Below, in pieces: positions 51,701-59,874 of a DNA stretch of 60,027 bases. A program made the translations under genes and the position numbers. A model generated the notes under the pieces. The model was not told where the DNA came from. It did no database searches and was given only the letters and a program-made list of their open reading frames with translations. This DNA comes from CAYQQR01 sp964420035. Lineage in GTDB: Bacteria > Bacteroidota > Bacteroidia > Bacteroidales > SM23-62. Location of the stretch: contig CAYQQR010000023.1 in assembly GCA_964420035.1 (NCBI GenBank), forward strand, positions 1 through 60,027, written 5' to 3'. The first letter of the stretch is position 1. Each line of letters begins with the position of its first letter.

Positions 51701-51774
51701 TCATTGCCAGTCCTGTAGTTTACGATACGATCTTCAAACATGATCAGAAGAAAGTTTCGAAAGGAAAAAAGTAA
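48730..51774 (+). CDS. secDF: fused protein translocase subunit SecDF
   Basis: 1,014 residues. SecD half: first span (~5-28), GLDLKGGMDVILEV (D1 motif), a periplasmic P1 region, then spans ~535-690 with LTIGMSVDANVLIYERIREE. SecF half begins ~700: NPGVDFTGGRTYVVRF, then GPTIAHDIKVQAVWAVLFAL and VVGYSINDTVVVFDRIREY. It uses the proton gradient to help Sec-dependent export. Fusion of SecD and SecF is usual in Bacteroidota. An acidic, Gln-rich insert (~255-317) with two LLxQLQ units lies in P1. It is followed 41 bp on by tatA, so two export systems are adjacent. Confidence 0.96.
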   Translation: MRNKGVVITFTILFALVCIYQLSFTFVAYKVKQDAREYADGNLEKETAYLDSIASLPKSQWSFLGNTFKEVQEKEINLGLDLKGGMDVILEVSVEELIRSLTNYSQDDTFNMALDLARRYQRNSQEDFVTLFGRAYEEIYPEGQLVSLFRTRENQSRLDFDATNEEVLRFIREEAEVAIDNSFNILRNRIDRFGVIQPNIQRMETYGRIMIQLPGVKDPERVRKLLQGTARLEFWETYNNPEVYPYLLEANEVIKEIREAEEILEPQQETIVTEEDGEEEEPGLLQQLQEESQDTADQPSLLEQLQQDTTLADTGLAPRDILRDYPLFAFLQPNVNRDNTLGRGSVVGFAHFRDTGKINDYLRRERVRSVFPRDLKFMWDAYPLPGDETESYYELHALRITGREGQPPLTGEVITDARVQYGSGGGGGSPEVSMSMNSEGAKTWARLTRENVGEIIAIVLDGAVHSHPVVNQEITGGQSSITGNFTPEEAQDLANILKSGALPAPARIIQDTIVGPSLGQEAINSGLKSFLIAFIVVLFYMLFYYSRRAGLVADIALLANMFFLMGVLASLGAVLTLPGIAGIVLTIGMSVDANVLIYERIREEIAAGKGLKLAIADGYKNAYSAIIDANVTTILTGIILMVFGTGPIKGFATTLVYGILTSLFSAIFITRLIYEVYLRKQSRLTFATRLTENVFKNTNVNFIGIRKNFYLVSAFIIIAGIVSLFAKGLNPGVDFTGGRTYVVRFDEPVNTLEVQNLLEDEFDEAPQVIIFGQDNQVRITTKYKIEESDVAVDDEVEQKLYAGLQPLLGTDVTMEEFIQEYRQSSQKVGPTIAHDIKVQAVWAVLFALVIIFIYILIRFRNWQFGLGAVAALTHDALIVLGLFSILHGIMPFSLEIDQAFIAAILTVVGYSINDTVVVFDRIREYVGIYRKRERKVILNQALNSTLSRTFSTSLSTFFVLLTIFLFGGEVIRGFTFALLIGIIVGTYSSLFIASPVVYDTIFKHDQKKVSKGKK

Positions 51775-51815
51775 GCGCTTGATTCCTTATATTTGTATAG
51801 CAATAACAGGACGAT

Positions 51816-52094
51816 ATGGGTCAACTGCTTTTTATAAGTGGTCAGGAGATATTCATCTTAATCGTGGTCGTTTTGATCCTTTTCGGTTCGAAGAAGATCC
51901 CTGAAATGGCAAGGGGTCTGGGAAAAGGTTTGCGGGAATTTCGCAAGGCCACCGATGAGATCAAAAGAGAGATCAACGAGAGCGAACCGGAAATATCCCG
52001 GGAATTCAATCAGATAAAAGACGACCTCAAAAGGTCTTCAGATGATGTTATGGATGATGTCCGGGATATGAAAAGGAATGTAGAAAAGGATTAA
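51816..52094 (+). CDS. tatA: Sec-independent (Tat) translocase protein TatA/E
   Basis: 92 residues: N-terminal span (EIFILIVVVLILFGSKKIPE), the conserved FGSKKIPEMARGLGKGLREF hinge and amphipathic helix, then a charged acidic/lysine tail. It forms the pore-lining component of the Tat pathway for folded proteins. tatC is not next to it. Confidence 0.92.
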   Translation: MGQLLFISGQEIFILIVVVLILFGSKKIPEMARGLGKGLREFRKATDEIKREINESEPEISREFNQIKDDLKRSSDDVMDDVRDMKRNVEKD

Positions 52095-52131
52095 CTTCCT
52101 GTCAGGAAAATCATAAGCCCCCCTGTATTTC

Positions 52132-53076
52132 ATGGAGTATTTGCTTCTAATTCTCGGTTTAAGCTTGCTCTTATTTAGTGGCAAATACCTTGTCAAGGCC
52201 AGCGTAGCGCTTTCTTTTCATTTTCATCTGACCAAGCTCGCAGTGGGAATGACCGTAGTGGCTTTCGGCACTTCGGCTCCCGAACTGCTGGTGAGTGTGC
52301 AGGCCGCTGTTCATGGCCACCAGGATATTTCCGTATATAATGTGGTGGGTTCCAATATCTCCAACATTGCCCTGGTTTTGGCCCTGGCGGCAATTATCAG
52401 GCCCATAGCGGTCAAACCGATGAGCCTTTGGTTCGATTGGCCCTTTATGATGCTGGCTACCGTATTATTTTACCTGTTTGTTCTGAACCTGGAGTTGCAG
52501 CGTTTCGAAGGGATCATATTCATCATATTATTGATAGCTTTCATTGCTTTTTCCATGAAGCTTTCCCGCAAGAAGCTTCCACCGGAAGAAAGGGTCAAGG
52601 TCCCCAAGCCCGAATATTCATTGATCGTTGCCATACCCCTGGTACTGATAAGTATGTTGGGACTGGCATTCGGGGCGGATCTGCTTGTGGATAACGCGGC
52701 ATTGATAGCTGCCGGCATCGGTATCAGTGAAAGGCTTATTTCCGTCTCACTGGTGGCCGTGGGAACCAGCCTGCCCGAGTTGTCCACCTCACTGATCGCT
52801 TCGCATCGTAAGGAGGACGACATATCTATCGGGAACATCATTGGTTCGAACATTTTTAATTTACTGAGCGTACTGGGTATTACCAGCATCATCAGGCCCG
52901 TGGGGATCAATCCATTGCTTTTGAGTTTTGATATATTCTGGTTATTGGGCATATCCTTGCTCCTGTATGTTTTGATCATGATCACCAGGAGAATGAAAAG
53001 AAGGCTCGACCTGCCCAAGGGTTCCCTGCTGTTGGTTATCTATATAATGTATATTTACTTTATTTTTATCCGCTAA
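52132..53076 (+). CDS. calcium/sodium antiporter (YrbG family)
   Basis: 314 residues with two inverted five-helix repeats. Each has the exchanger alpha motif: AFGTSAPELLVSVQAAVHGH with NVVGSNISNIALVLALAAII, and AVGTSLPELSTSLIASHRKE with GNIIGSNIFNLLSVLGITSI. It exchanges cations (Na+ for Ca2+) across the inner membrane. It lies 37 bp after tatA and 13 bp before lolD. Confidence 0.93.
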   Translation: MEYLLLILGLSLLLFSGKYLVKASVALSFHFHLTKLAVGMTVVAFGTSAPELLVSVQAAVHGHQDISVYNVVGSNISNIALVLALAAIIRPIAVKPMSLWFDWPFMMLATVLFYLFVLNLELQRFEGIIFIILLIAFIAFSMKLSRKKLPPEERVKVPKPEYSLIVAIPLVLISMLGLAFGADLLVDNAALIAAGIGISERLISVSLVAVGTSLPELSTSLIASHRKEDDISIGNIIGSNIFNLLSVLGITSIIRPVGINPLLLSFDIFWLLGISLLLYVLIMITRRMKRRLDLPKGSLLLVIYIMYIYFIFIR

Positions 53077-53089
53077 TAAGAACAGCTCC

Positions 53090-53740
53090 ATGATCCAGGT
53101 ACGGAATTTGACGAAATCATTTGGCTCATTGCAGGTTTTGAAAGGCATTGATTTGGATGTAGCCGATGGAGAAATATTGGCCATTACCGGGGTGAGTGGG
53201 GCGGGAAAAACCACCCTGCTGCAGATCATCGGTACCCTCGACCGGCAGGATAGCGGTACCATCCTGATTGGGAACCAGGATACCCTGAAACTTAAGGACC
53301 GTACCCTTTCAAAATTCCGGAATGAACAGATAGGATTTGTCTTTCAGTTCCATCATTTGCTGCCGGAGTTTACCGCGCTTGAGAATGTATGCATCCCGGG
53401 GTATATTGCCAAAAGAAAGGCAGGTGAAGTGGAGCAAAAGGCCAGGGAGATACTGGGTTTTCTTAAGCTCACAGACAGGCTGGAGCATAAACCTTCCGAA
53501 TTATCGGGAGGGGAACAACAGCGGGTAGCCGTGGCCCGTGCCCTGATCAACAATCCAAAGGTGATATTGGCCGATGAACCCTCCGGTAACCTGGATACCA
53601 ACAATAAGAAAGAGTTGCACGAGCTCTTCTTCACACTCAGGAAAGAGTTTAACCAGACTTTTGTGATCGTGACCCACGACCGGGAACTGGCAGGCATGTC
53701 TGACAGAATGATCGAACTGAAGGATGGTAGAGTTGTCTGA
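53090..53740 (+). CDS. ABC transporter ATP-binding protein, LolD-like
   Basis: 216 residues. Walker A GVSGAGKTTLLQ, Q-loop GFVFQFHHLLPEFTALENV, signature LSGGEQQRVAVARAL, Walker B VILADEPSGNLD and H-loop THDREL. The FQFHHLLPEFTALENV segment is typical of LolD/MacB-type ATPases. No permease is adjacent; candidates in the window are the LolC/E-type permease at 5287 and the MacB-like permease at 44700. The 3' end lies beside the TIGR02757 gene. Confidence 0.9.
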   Translation: MIQVRNLTKSFGSLQVLKGIDLDVADGEILAITGVSGAGKTTLLQIIGTLDRQDSGTILIGNQDTLKLKDRTLSKFRNEQIGFVFQFHHLLPEFTALENVCIPGYIAKRKAGEVEQKAREILGFLKLTDRLEHKPSELSGGEQQRVAVARALINNPKVILADEPSGNLDTNNKKELHELFFTLRKEFNQTFVIVTHDRELAGMSDRMIELKDGRVV

Positions 53741-53747
53741 GGAATTG

Positions 53748-54515
53748 ATGGATAAGCATGAAATAAAAGCTTTTTTAGAAGAGAAGGTCGATCAATATAA
53801 TCGTCCTGAATTCATGGATACCGATCCGATTTCCGTTCCCCACCAATTTTCAAAAAAAGAAGATATTGAGATCAGTGCTTTCTTAACGGCCACCATCGCC
53901 TGGGGTCAGCGTAGAATCATTATTCAAAGCGCTTCAAAAATGATGAAGCTGATGGGCCATGCCCCCTTTGAATTTGTAATGCAGGCCGGTGACCGGGCCC
54001 GGGAAGTTTGCCGGTCATTTGTTCATCGTACTTTCCAGGGCCCGGATTGTGTCTTTTTTATTGAAAGCTTGAGAAATCTTTATCAAAAGTACGGCGGACT
54101 GGAAGCGGCATTCACATCGGGATATCAAAAAGAGGGTGATATCCGGTCCGCACTGATTCTTTTCAGGGAACTTTTCTTAGAGCCCATGCATCTTAAGCGA
54201 ACAGAAAAACATATAGCCGATATCCAATCCGGCTCTTCTGCAAAACGCCTGAATATGTTCCTTCGCTGGATGGTTCGTCTGGATCAAAGTGGGGTGGATT
54301 TCGGTTTGTGGGAAAATATTGATCCCGCGGCCCTGTATATGCCCCTGGATGTTCATACGGCATCGGTCGCCAGGAAATTGGGTTTGTTGCATAGAAAAAG
54401 TAATGACTGGAAGGCAGTTGAGGAACTCACCGGAGTCATGCGCTTGTATGATCCCTTGGATCCTGTAAAATTCGATTATGCTCTTTTCGGTCCGGGTATT
54501 TTTGAAAGATTTTAA
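53748..54515 (+). CDS. TIGR02757 (DUF2400) family protein
   Basis: 255 residues from ATG 53748, seven bases after the lolD stop; an in-frame ATG at 53724 would overlap lolD by 17 bp. Family segments: DPISVPHQFSKKEDIEISAF, ATIAWGQRRIIIQSASKMMK, SSAKRLNMFLRWMVRLD, GVDFGLW and MPLDVHTASVARKLGLLHRK, ending in LDPVKFDYALFGPGI. The fold resembles HhH-type DNA glycosylases, but the function is not known. Cytoplasmic. Confidence 0.88.
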   Translation: MDKHEIKAFLEEKVDQYNRPEFMDTDPISVPHQFSKKEDIEISAFLTATIAWGQRRIIIQSASKMMKLMGHAPFEFVMQAGDRAREVCRSFVHRTFQGPDCVFFIESLRNLYQKYGGLEAAFTSGYQKEGDIRSALILFRELFLEPMHLKRTEKHIADIQSGSSAKRLNMFLRWMVRLDQSGVDFGLWENIDPAALYMPLDVHTASVARKLGLLHRKSNDWKAVEELTGVMRLYDPLDPVKFDYALFGPGIFERF

Positions 54516-54550
54516 GACAAGGTCCTGCTTAATTCAGTAAATTGCATTTT

Positions 54551-55159
54551 ATGGAGCGAAAAGAACTCATACATGCTGCTAAAACCTTTATAAGGGATTT
54601 TTATATCGATAAGGTTCCCGGTTACATGATCTATCATAATTACCAGCATGCCCTGGAATTGTATGATTGGTGTATCGAGATCGGAGAAAATTGCCAGCTT
54701 GGTGAAGAGGAAATGGAAATCCTGGCCCTGGCAGCGCTTTTCCTGGAAACCGGTTTTTCCATGTCCTATGAATCCTACCAGGATGCCAGTACACAGATCG
54801 CGGAAACTTTTTTATCCACGCTGAAATATCCTGCTCCCAAGATAGAACGGGTAAAAGAATGCATGCTGGCCACAAAGCTGGAAAAGGAACCTGAAGAAAC
54901 CATTCACAAAATCCTTTGTGATGCCGCGGCTTTTGAGATCGGGAAAAAGGGTTTCAGGAAGAAGACAAAGATCCTGAAAGAAGAGATGGAAAGAGCAATG
55001 GGAAAAGAGTTTTCCGATGAAGATTGGTATAAAAAGCTGCATAAAGAGCTCTCCAACCACGATTTTTATACAGAATATGCCCGTTATGCCTTCCGGAAAC
55101 GCGAGAAGAAAAACAGGAAAAAGATCAAGAAACGGGTTAAAAACCTTGCGGTAAAGTAA
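54551..55159 (+). CDS. HD-domain-like protein lacking the HD metal dyad (pseudoenzyme)
   Basis: 202 residues from ATG 54551 (an in-frame TTG at 54542 is nine bases earlier). The helical order matches HD-type phosphohydrolases: YHNYQHALELYDW (29-40), LAALFLETGF (60-69), the YESYQDASTQIAETFL helix (73-88) and ILCDAAAFEIG (121-131). The family pattern LAALFHD-x-G is here LFLETG, so His-Asp is replaced by Leu-Glu, and the next conserved His (usually HE) is Tyr73. Metal-dependent hydrolysis is therefore unlikely; a binding or scaffold role is possible. The C-terminal tail is strongly basic (KREKKNRKKIKKRVKN), suggesting contact with nucleic acid or membrane. Four bases separate it from the broken trmN6. 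Confidence 0.78.
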   Translation: MERKELIHAAKTFIRDFYIDKVPGYMIYHNYQHALELYDWCIEIGENCQLGEEEMEILALAALFLETGFSMSYESYQDASTQIAETFLSTLKYPAPKIERVKECMLATKLEKEPEETIHKILCDAAAFEIGKKGFRKKTKILKEEMERAMGKEFSDEDWYKKLHKELSNHDFYTEYARYAFRKREKKNRKKIKKRVKNLAVK

Positions 55160-55163
55160 GACC

Positions 55164-55462
55164 ATGCCTGTTTTCAGGATCAAGCAATTTTCGGTGCGTC
55201 ACGACCGCTCGGGAATGAAGGTCGGTACCGATGGTGTTTTGCTGGGAAACTGGGTCAGTATAGATTCCTCTTTCAATAAGATTTTGGATGTGGGGACCGG
55301 GTCAGGCCCACCCCTGATAAGGCAGTAAAACGGGTGTTGATAGAATTGCAGAAGGATTATACCGGGAAGATAGAAGAAGAGGAGTTTGCCATTGAACTGG
55401 AGCGGCATGTCTATACACCGGAGTATGTGTCGTTGACGAGGGAGTATTATTTAACATTGTAA
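55164..55462 (+). pseudogene. trmN6-like tRNA methyltransferase with internal deletion
   Basis: The first 48 codons (from ATG 55164) read as the start of the TrmN6/YfiC family: FRIKQFSVRHDRSGMKVGTD, GVLLGNWV and ILDVGTGSG, the SAM-binding motif. The frame then ends at TAA 55326. From about 55307 another frame (stop 55460-55462) gives the family C-terminus: FAIELERHVYTPEYVSLTRE, YYLTL. The ~135 central residues, with the catalytic NPP(F/Y) motif, are absent and the frames differ, so this is an internal deletion with frameshift. The product would be inactive. An assembly error is possible. Confidence 0.85.
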
Positions 55463-55515
55463 GATGAAAGATGGAAGATGTAAGATTGTTACGAGTTACG
55501 CGTTAAGAATTAACG
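55463..55515. repeat. word-like repeat after the broken trmN6
   Basis: GATGAAAGATGGAAGATG followed by GTTACGAGTTACGCGTTA-type words. Low-complexity, intergenic. Confidence 0.45.
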
Positions 55516-55516
55516 C

Positions 55517-56878
55517 TTACACCACCGGCTTGATCTTCGGATAGGTCGGTTCCTGCTCTTCGTCGATGAACCTGATCCCGGATTTCTCCAGCTCTTTGAG
55601 GACGGGTTCATAAAATTCATTGCTAATTGGGAGCTGTACCCCGGTGGCTGTGATCTTGTTTTCCAGGATAAGCCGGGTGGCGATGGCCACGGGTAATCCT
55701 ACGGTCATGGCCATGGCGGTATCCACCTGGTTTTTGCCTTGGACCACCATGGAGGACACAATGCGGTGCGGTTTGCCTTTCATTTCGTATTCGAATTGAT
55801 GCTGCATCACGATCATGTCCCGGTCTTCCGGGGCCATGCTGAGTTTCTCCTGCAGTTTTTTCTGAACGATCTGTGCAGGGGTGGCGTTAGGCAATCCGAT
55901 GGGTTCCTTTTCAAAAAACCCGGCCCACTTCAGCTTTTCCATGAGTCCGGAACCTTCACTGACGCCCAGGTACCTGGCCAGCTTGGTCTCGACGCTGTCG
56001 TGGATGTTGTAGGCCAGGAAAGAATTGATGAAATCCCTGTAGGTGAGTTCGTCTGATCTTTCTATGACAAAGGAATCATCGGTGCAACCTGTCTGTACCA
56101 GGGCGTCCCATACTTCACAGAATCCCGGCCGGCGGAAGGTTCCCCGGAACATGGTAAGAACTTCTGCCAATCCGTATGTCGTTTGATATTTAAGGGAATC
56201 GCGGTTGGCATAGACCTCAAATTCGCCCAGATCGAGGACCTTCAGGATCTCGGTTCTTTTGAAGAGCTTGTGGTAGGGGATGTATTTGTATTTCCCGTTA
56301 TGCAGGAACCTGCCGCCCGCCTGTCCGGCCAGGATGACGTTCCTGGGGTTCCAGGTAAACTTGTATCTCCAGGGGTTATTGTCGTGTTCCGGCGCCACCA
56401 GTCCGCCCGTGTTGGACTCGAAGATATAGATCTGTGCATCATCCTTTCGCAAAGCGTCGATCACTTTCATGGCCGACATATGGTCGATGCCCGGGTCCAC
56501 GCCCAGTTCATTGGCCAGGAGGATCCCCTTGCGAAGGGCTTCCGGGTGCATCATTTTGACTTCCGGGGAGACATAACTGGCGGTTACCATGTGTTTGCGG
56601 TGTTCCAGGCAGCTTTCCGCCACCAGGTGATGCATGTTGGCCGGCAGCATGGATATAACGATGTCGCTGTTGGCGATAAGGGTATTGCGTTCCTGGGTAT
56701 CGAATACCTCAAAACGGGTGGGCGTAGCATTCGGATGGTCCCCGGCCCTTTCCCTTGCAAGATCCTCGTTGGCATCCGCTATCAGCAGTTGCCAGCCTTT
56801 ATTTTCGGCGTGTTCCAGCAGGTATTTGACCAGGCTGTGGGTTGAAAGCCCCGCCCCAAGCAGTAATATCTTCTTCAT
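55517..56878 (-). CDS. saccharopine dehydrogenase family protein
   Basis: 453 residues, close to the length of LYS9-type saccharopine dehydrogenases. An N-terminal Rossmann motif (ILLLGAGLSTHSLVKYLLEH) is followed by DIVISMLPANMHHLVAESCL, ANELGVDPGIDHMSAMKVID and the C-terminal catalytic-domain block NPWRYKFTWNPRNVILAGQA. The family oxidises saccharopine to glutamate and aminoadipate semialdehyde or lysine. The direction of the pathway here is not certain; no partner gene is adjacent. It lies head-to-head with mutS across a 325-bp gap. Confidence 0.88.
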   Translation of the reverse strand: MKKILLLGAGLSTHSLVKYLLEHAENKGWQLLIADANEDLARERAGDHPNATPTRFEVFDTQERNTLIANSDIVISMLPANMHHLVAESCLEHRKHMVTASYVSPEVKMMHPEALRKGILLANELGVDPGIDHMSAMKVIDALRKDDAQIYIFESNTGGLVAPEHDNNPWRYKFTWNPRNVILAGQAGGRFLHNGKYKYIPYHKLFKRTEILKVLDLGEFEVYANRDSLKYQTTYGLAEVLTMFRGTFRRPGFCEVWDALVQTGCTDDSFVIERSDELTYRDFINSFLAYNIHDSVETKLARYLGVSEGSGLMEKLKWAGFFEKEPIGLPNATPAQIVQKKLQEKLSMAPEDRDMIVMQHQFEYEMKGKPHRIVSSMVVQGKNQVDTAMAMTVGLPVAIATRLILENKITATGVQLPISNEFYEPVLKELEKSGIRFIDEEQEPTYPKIKPVV

Positions 56879-56920
56879 AGGTTGAGTTTTGCATACTAAG
56901 ATAATGGGTTTTTGATGAAT

Positions 56921-57035
56921 TAAGCGAGCGCATTCCCCGTAGCTCTGCCGCGGGGTAAGCGAGCACCATTAAAATAAACAATTAATCGATGATTGGCTCC
57001 GCCGGGCTAAAGGTTCCTCGCGGCAAGCAGCGAGG
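56921..57035. repeat. REP-like hairpins between divergent genes
   Basis: TAAGCGAGC occurs twice (56921-56929, 56956-56964) around CCCCG-N11-CGGGG (56935-56955). A second hairpin is CCTCGC-N8-GCGAGG (57016-57035). This occupies the first part of the 325-bp gap 56879-57203; the remainder is AT-rich and carries the mutS promoter box. Confidence 0.6.
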
Positions 57036-57171
57036 AGAGTCAAATTACTCCCAAATCGAGGAAAGAATTATCGAAACCTATAAACATGCCGTCGTCCGTG
57101 GTCCATTTAGTCTGTTTATTAATAAATCATAAATAATTTTAAACTCAATTTCAATTCACTTGGTGAATACT

Positions 57172-57179
57172 TAAATTTG
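57172..57179 (+). promoter_or_regulatory. possible -7 promoter box (TAAATTTG) for mutS
   Basis: Exact TAnnTTTG match, 24 bp before the mutS GTG. The upstream -33 element is not clear. Confidence 0.42.
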
Positions 57180-57203
57180 ACGAACTGAATAATTCTGAGA
57201 TTC

Positions 57204-59819
57204 GTGGCCAAGGCAGAAGCAGTTGAGACTCCTTTGATGAAGCAGTACAACCGGATCAAGGCGGAACATCCGGATGCCATCCTCTTGTTCCGGGTAGGGG
57301 ATTTTTACGAGACCTTCGGGGAGGATGCCATCCGTTCTTCCGAGATCCTGGGGATCACCCTTACCCGACGGGCAAACGGGGCGGCCAGCTATGTGGAGCT
57401 GGCCGGATTTCCCCATCATGCCCTCGACAATTACCTGCCCAAGCTGGTGCGTGCCGGTCAGCGGGTGGCCATATGCGATCAGCTGGAGGATCCCAGGACT
57501 GCCAAGAAGATCGTCAAGCGGGGAATTACCGAGCTGGTTACTCCAGGCGTATCTTATAACGACCAGGTGCTGGAGCGCAAGGAAAACAATTTCCTGGCAT
57601 CCGTTTATTTGACGAAAGAAAGGGCAGGACTGGCCTTTTTGGATATTTCCACCGGTGAGTTCATGGCTTCGGAGGGAAACTTTGAATATATCGACAAGCT
57701 GATCAGCAGCTTCCAGCCGCGGGAGATCCTGGTGGAAAAGTCCCATTTGAACAGGTTTCAGGAGATCTTCGGGAACAAGTATTATCTTTTTAAACTGGAC
57801 GACTGGGTTTTCACCGGGGAGAATACACGAAAGCGCTTATTGAAGCAATTTCAAACTACTTCCCTGAAAGGTTTTGGCATAGAAGATATGCACCTGGCCA
57901 TCATCAGTGCCGGTGCGGCCCTTCAATATCTTGAGATCACCAGGCACGAGCAATCCGGCCACATTTCTGCCATCAGCCGCATCGAGGAGGATCATTACGT
58001 GTGGCTCGACCGCTTTACCATCCGCAACCTGGAGATCTTCAAGCTTATACAGGAAGGCGGGCGAACCCTGCTGGAAGTGCTGGACCATACCCGTTCACCC
58101 ATGGGGGGAAGAATGTTGCGGCGTTGGTTGTCCCTGCCGCTGAAAGATGTGGTTTCGATCAACGACCGGCTGAACGGTGTGGAATATTTCATGCGGGAAG
58201 AGGACAGCAGGGAAGAGATAGGAGAGAAATTGCGTTCCATGGGGGATGTGGAACGACTGGTTTCCAAGGTATCTTCCGCCCGTATCAATCCCCGTGAGCT
58301 GGTCCAGTTGAAACTGGCCCTGGAAGCCACCATCCCTGTCAAAAAACGTTGCCTGGAAAGCAAGGTGGAGGTCCTGACCAAAATTGGGGACCAGATCAAC
58401 CTGTGCGAGACCGCCCGGGAGAAGATCGGAACAACGATACAACCCGACCCGCCACAGCTGGTTCAAAAGGGGAATGTAATCGCCGGGGGAATCAATAAGG
58501 AACTGGACGAGCTCAGGGATGTTGCTTACGGGGGCAAGGACTTCCTGGTACAGCTGCAACAGCGGGAGAGCGAACGCACGGAAATCCCTTCCCTGAAAGT
58601 GGGTTTCAACAATGTGTTCGGGTATTATATAGAAGTCACCAACACCCACAAAAACAAGGTGCCCCCGGAGTGGATACGCAAGCAGACCCTGGTAAACGCT
58701 GAACGCTATATTACCGGGGAGCTTAAGGAGTATGAACAAAAGATCCTGGGGGCCGAAGAAAAGATTTTGGAACTGGAGCAGCAGCTTTACAACGAGCTGG
58801 TCCTGGGACTGGTGGATTATATCCCCGCCCTGCAGGTGAATGCCTCCCTGCTGGCCCGGCTGGATTGCCTGCTTTCTTTTGCAGAGGTGGCCCTCGGGAA
58901 CAAATACATCCGGCCGGAAGTGAACAATTCCCTGGTGATCGATATCAAGAAAGGCCGGCACCCGGTGATCGAGACCATGCTTCCCCCGGAGGATCCCTAT
59001 GTTCCCAACGATGTATTCCTGGATCACAAGGAGCAGCAGATCATCATCCTTACCGGACCGAACATGTCGGGAAAATCGGCCCTGCTGCGCCAGACCGCAC
59101 TGATCACCCTGATGGCCCAGGTGGGTTGCTTTGTACCTGCCGATTCGGCTAAGATCGGGTATGTGGACAAGATCTTTACCCGGGTGGGGGCTTCCGACAA
59201 TATATCCCTGGGTGAGTCCACCTTCATGGTCGAGATGAACGAAGCGGCCAGCATCCTGAACAACCTCTCGGAGCGCAGCCTGATCCTGCTGGACGAGATA
59301 GGCCGGGGGACCAGTACCTACGACGGTATCAGCATTGCCTGGGCCATGGTGGAGTTTTTGCATGAATACCCTGAGATCAAGGCCAAGACCCTCTTCGCCA
59401 CGCATTATCACGAGTTGAATGAGCTGGAGGTGGCTTATCCCCGGGTTAAGAATTACAATGTTTCTGTGAAGGAACTGGATAATAAAGTGATCTTTTTAAG
59501 AAAGCTGGAACGGGGAGGCAGCGAGCACAGCTTCGGCATTCACGTGGCCCGCATGGCCGGCATGCCCAGGTCGGTAGTGCACCGGGCAGCCGATATTTTA
59601 AAGGAACTCGAAAAGTCACACCAACGCAACAGTCTTTCCAAACCCGTTTCCGGTCTGGCAGAGAACCGGGAAGGCTTCCAGATGAGCTTTTTCCAGCTGG
59701 AGGATCCGGTCCTGCGGCAGATCCGGGACGAGATCCGCGACCTGGACATCGACAACCTGACGCCCCTCCAGGCCCTGAATAAATTGAACGAGATCAAGAA
59801 GATCTCGGGGCTGGATTAA
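57204..59819 (+). CDS. mutS: DNA mismatch repair protein MutS
   Basis: 871 residues from a GTG at 57204; an in-frame stop at 57186 leaves no earlier start. N-terminal mismatch-binding motif FRVGDFYETFGEDA with the Phe-x-Glu pair, connector and lever domains, and clamp (~430-550). The ATPase carries Walker A GPNMSGKS at 618-625, STFMVEMNEAASIL, Walker B LILLDEIGRGTSTYDG and the ATHYHEL motif. A C-terminal helix-turn-helix follows. MutS recognises mispairs and recruits MutL. Firm identification. Confidence 0.97.
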   Translation: MAKAEAVETPLMKQYNRIKAEHPDAILLFRVGDFYETFGEDAIRSSEILGITLTRRANGAASYVELAGFPHHALDNYLPKLVRAGQRVAICDQLEDPRTAKKIVKRGITELVTPGVSYNDQVLERKENNFLASVYLTKERAGLAFLDISTGEFMASEGNFEYIDKLISSFQPREILVEKSHLNRFQEIFGNKYYLFKLDDWVFTGENTRKRLLKQFQTTSLKGFGIEDMHLAIISAGAALQYLEITRHEQSGHISAISRIEEDHYVWLDRFTIRNLEIFKLIQEGGRTLLEVLDHTRSPMGGRMLRRWLSLPLKDVVSINDRLNGVEYFMREEDSREEIGEKLRSMGDVERLVSKVSSARINPRELVQLKLALEATIPVKKRCLESKVEVLTKIGDQINLCETAREKIGTTIQPDPPQLVQKGNVIAGGINKELDELRDVAYGGKDFLVQLQQRESERTEIPSLKVGFNNVFGYYIEVTNTHKNKVPPEWIRKQTLVNAERYITGELKEYEQKILGAEEKILELEQQLYNELVLGLVDYIPALQVNASLLARLDCLLSFAEVALGNKYIRPEVNNSLVIDIKKGRHPVIETMLPPEDPYVPNDVFLDHKEQQIIILTGPNMSGKSALLRQTALITLMAQVGCFVPADSAKIGYVDKIFTRVGASDNISLGESTFMVEMNEAASILNNLSERSLILLDEIGRGTSTYDGISIAWAMVEFLHEYPEIKAKTLFATHYHELNELEVAYPRVKNYNVSVKELDNKVIFLRKLERGGSEHSFGIHVARMAGMPRSVVHRAADILKELEKSHQRNSLSKPVSGLAENREGFQMSFFQLEDPVLRQIRDEIRDLDIDNLTPLQALNKLNEIKKISGLD

Positions 59820-59874
59820 TTAATTCTATGAAGGTATGACTCACGTCATGCCCACATGGTTCTTATATTTTGGT

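Noticed and set aside
58095..59411. 438-codon open frame antisense to mutS
   Set aside because: mutS is complete with all motifs on the other strand. The antisense frame has an odd His/Gln/Gly-rich composition and no motif; a shadow of codon bias.
59836..59849. ATGAC-TCAC-GTCAT hairpin after mutS as terminator
   Set aside because: Five-pair stem without a T run.
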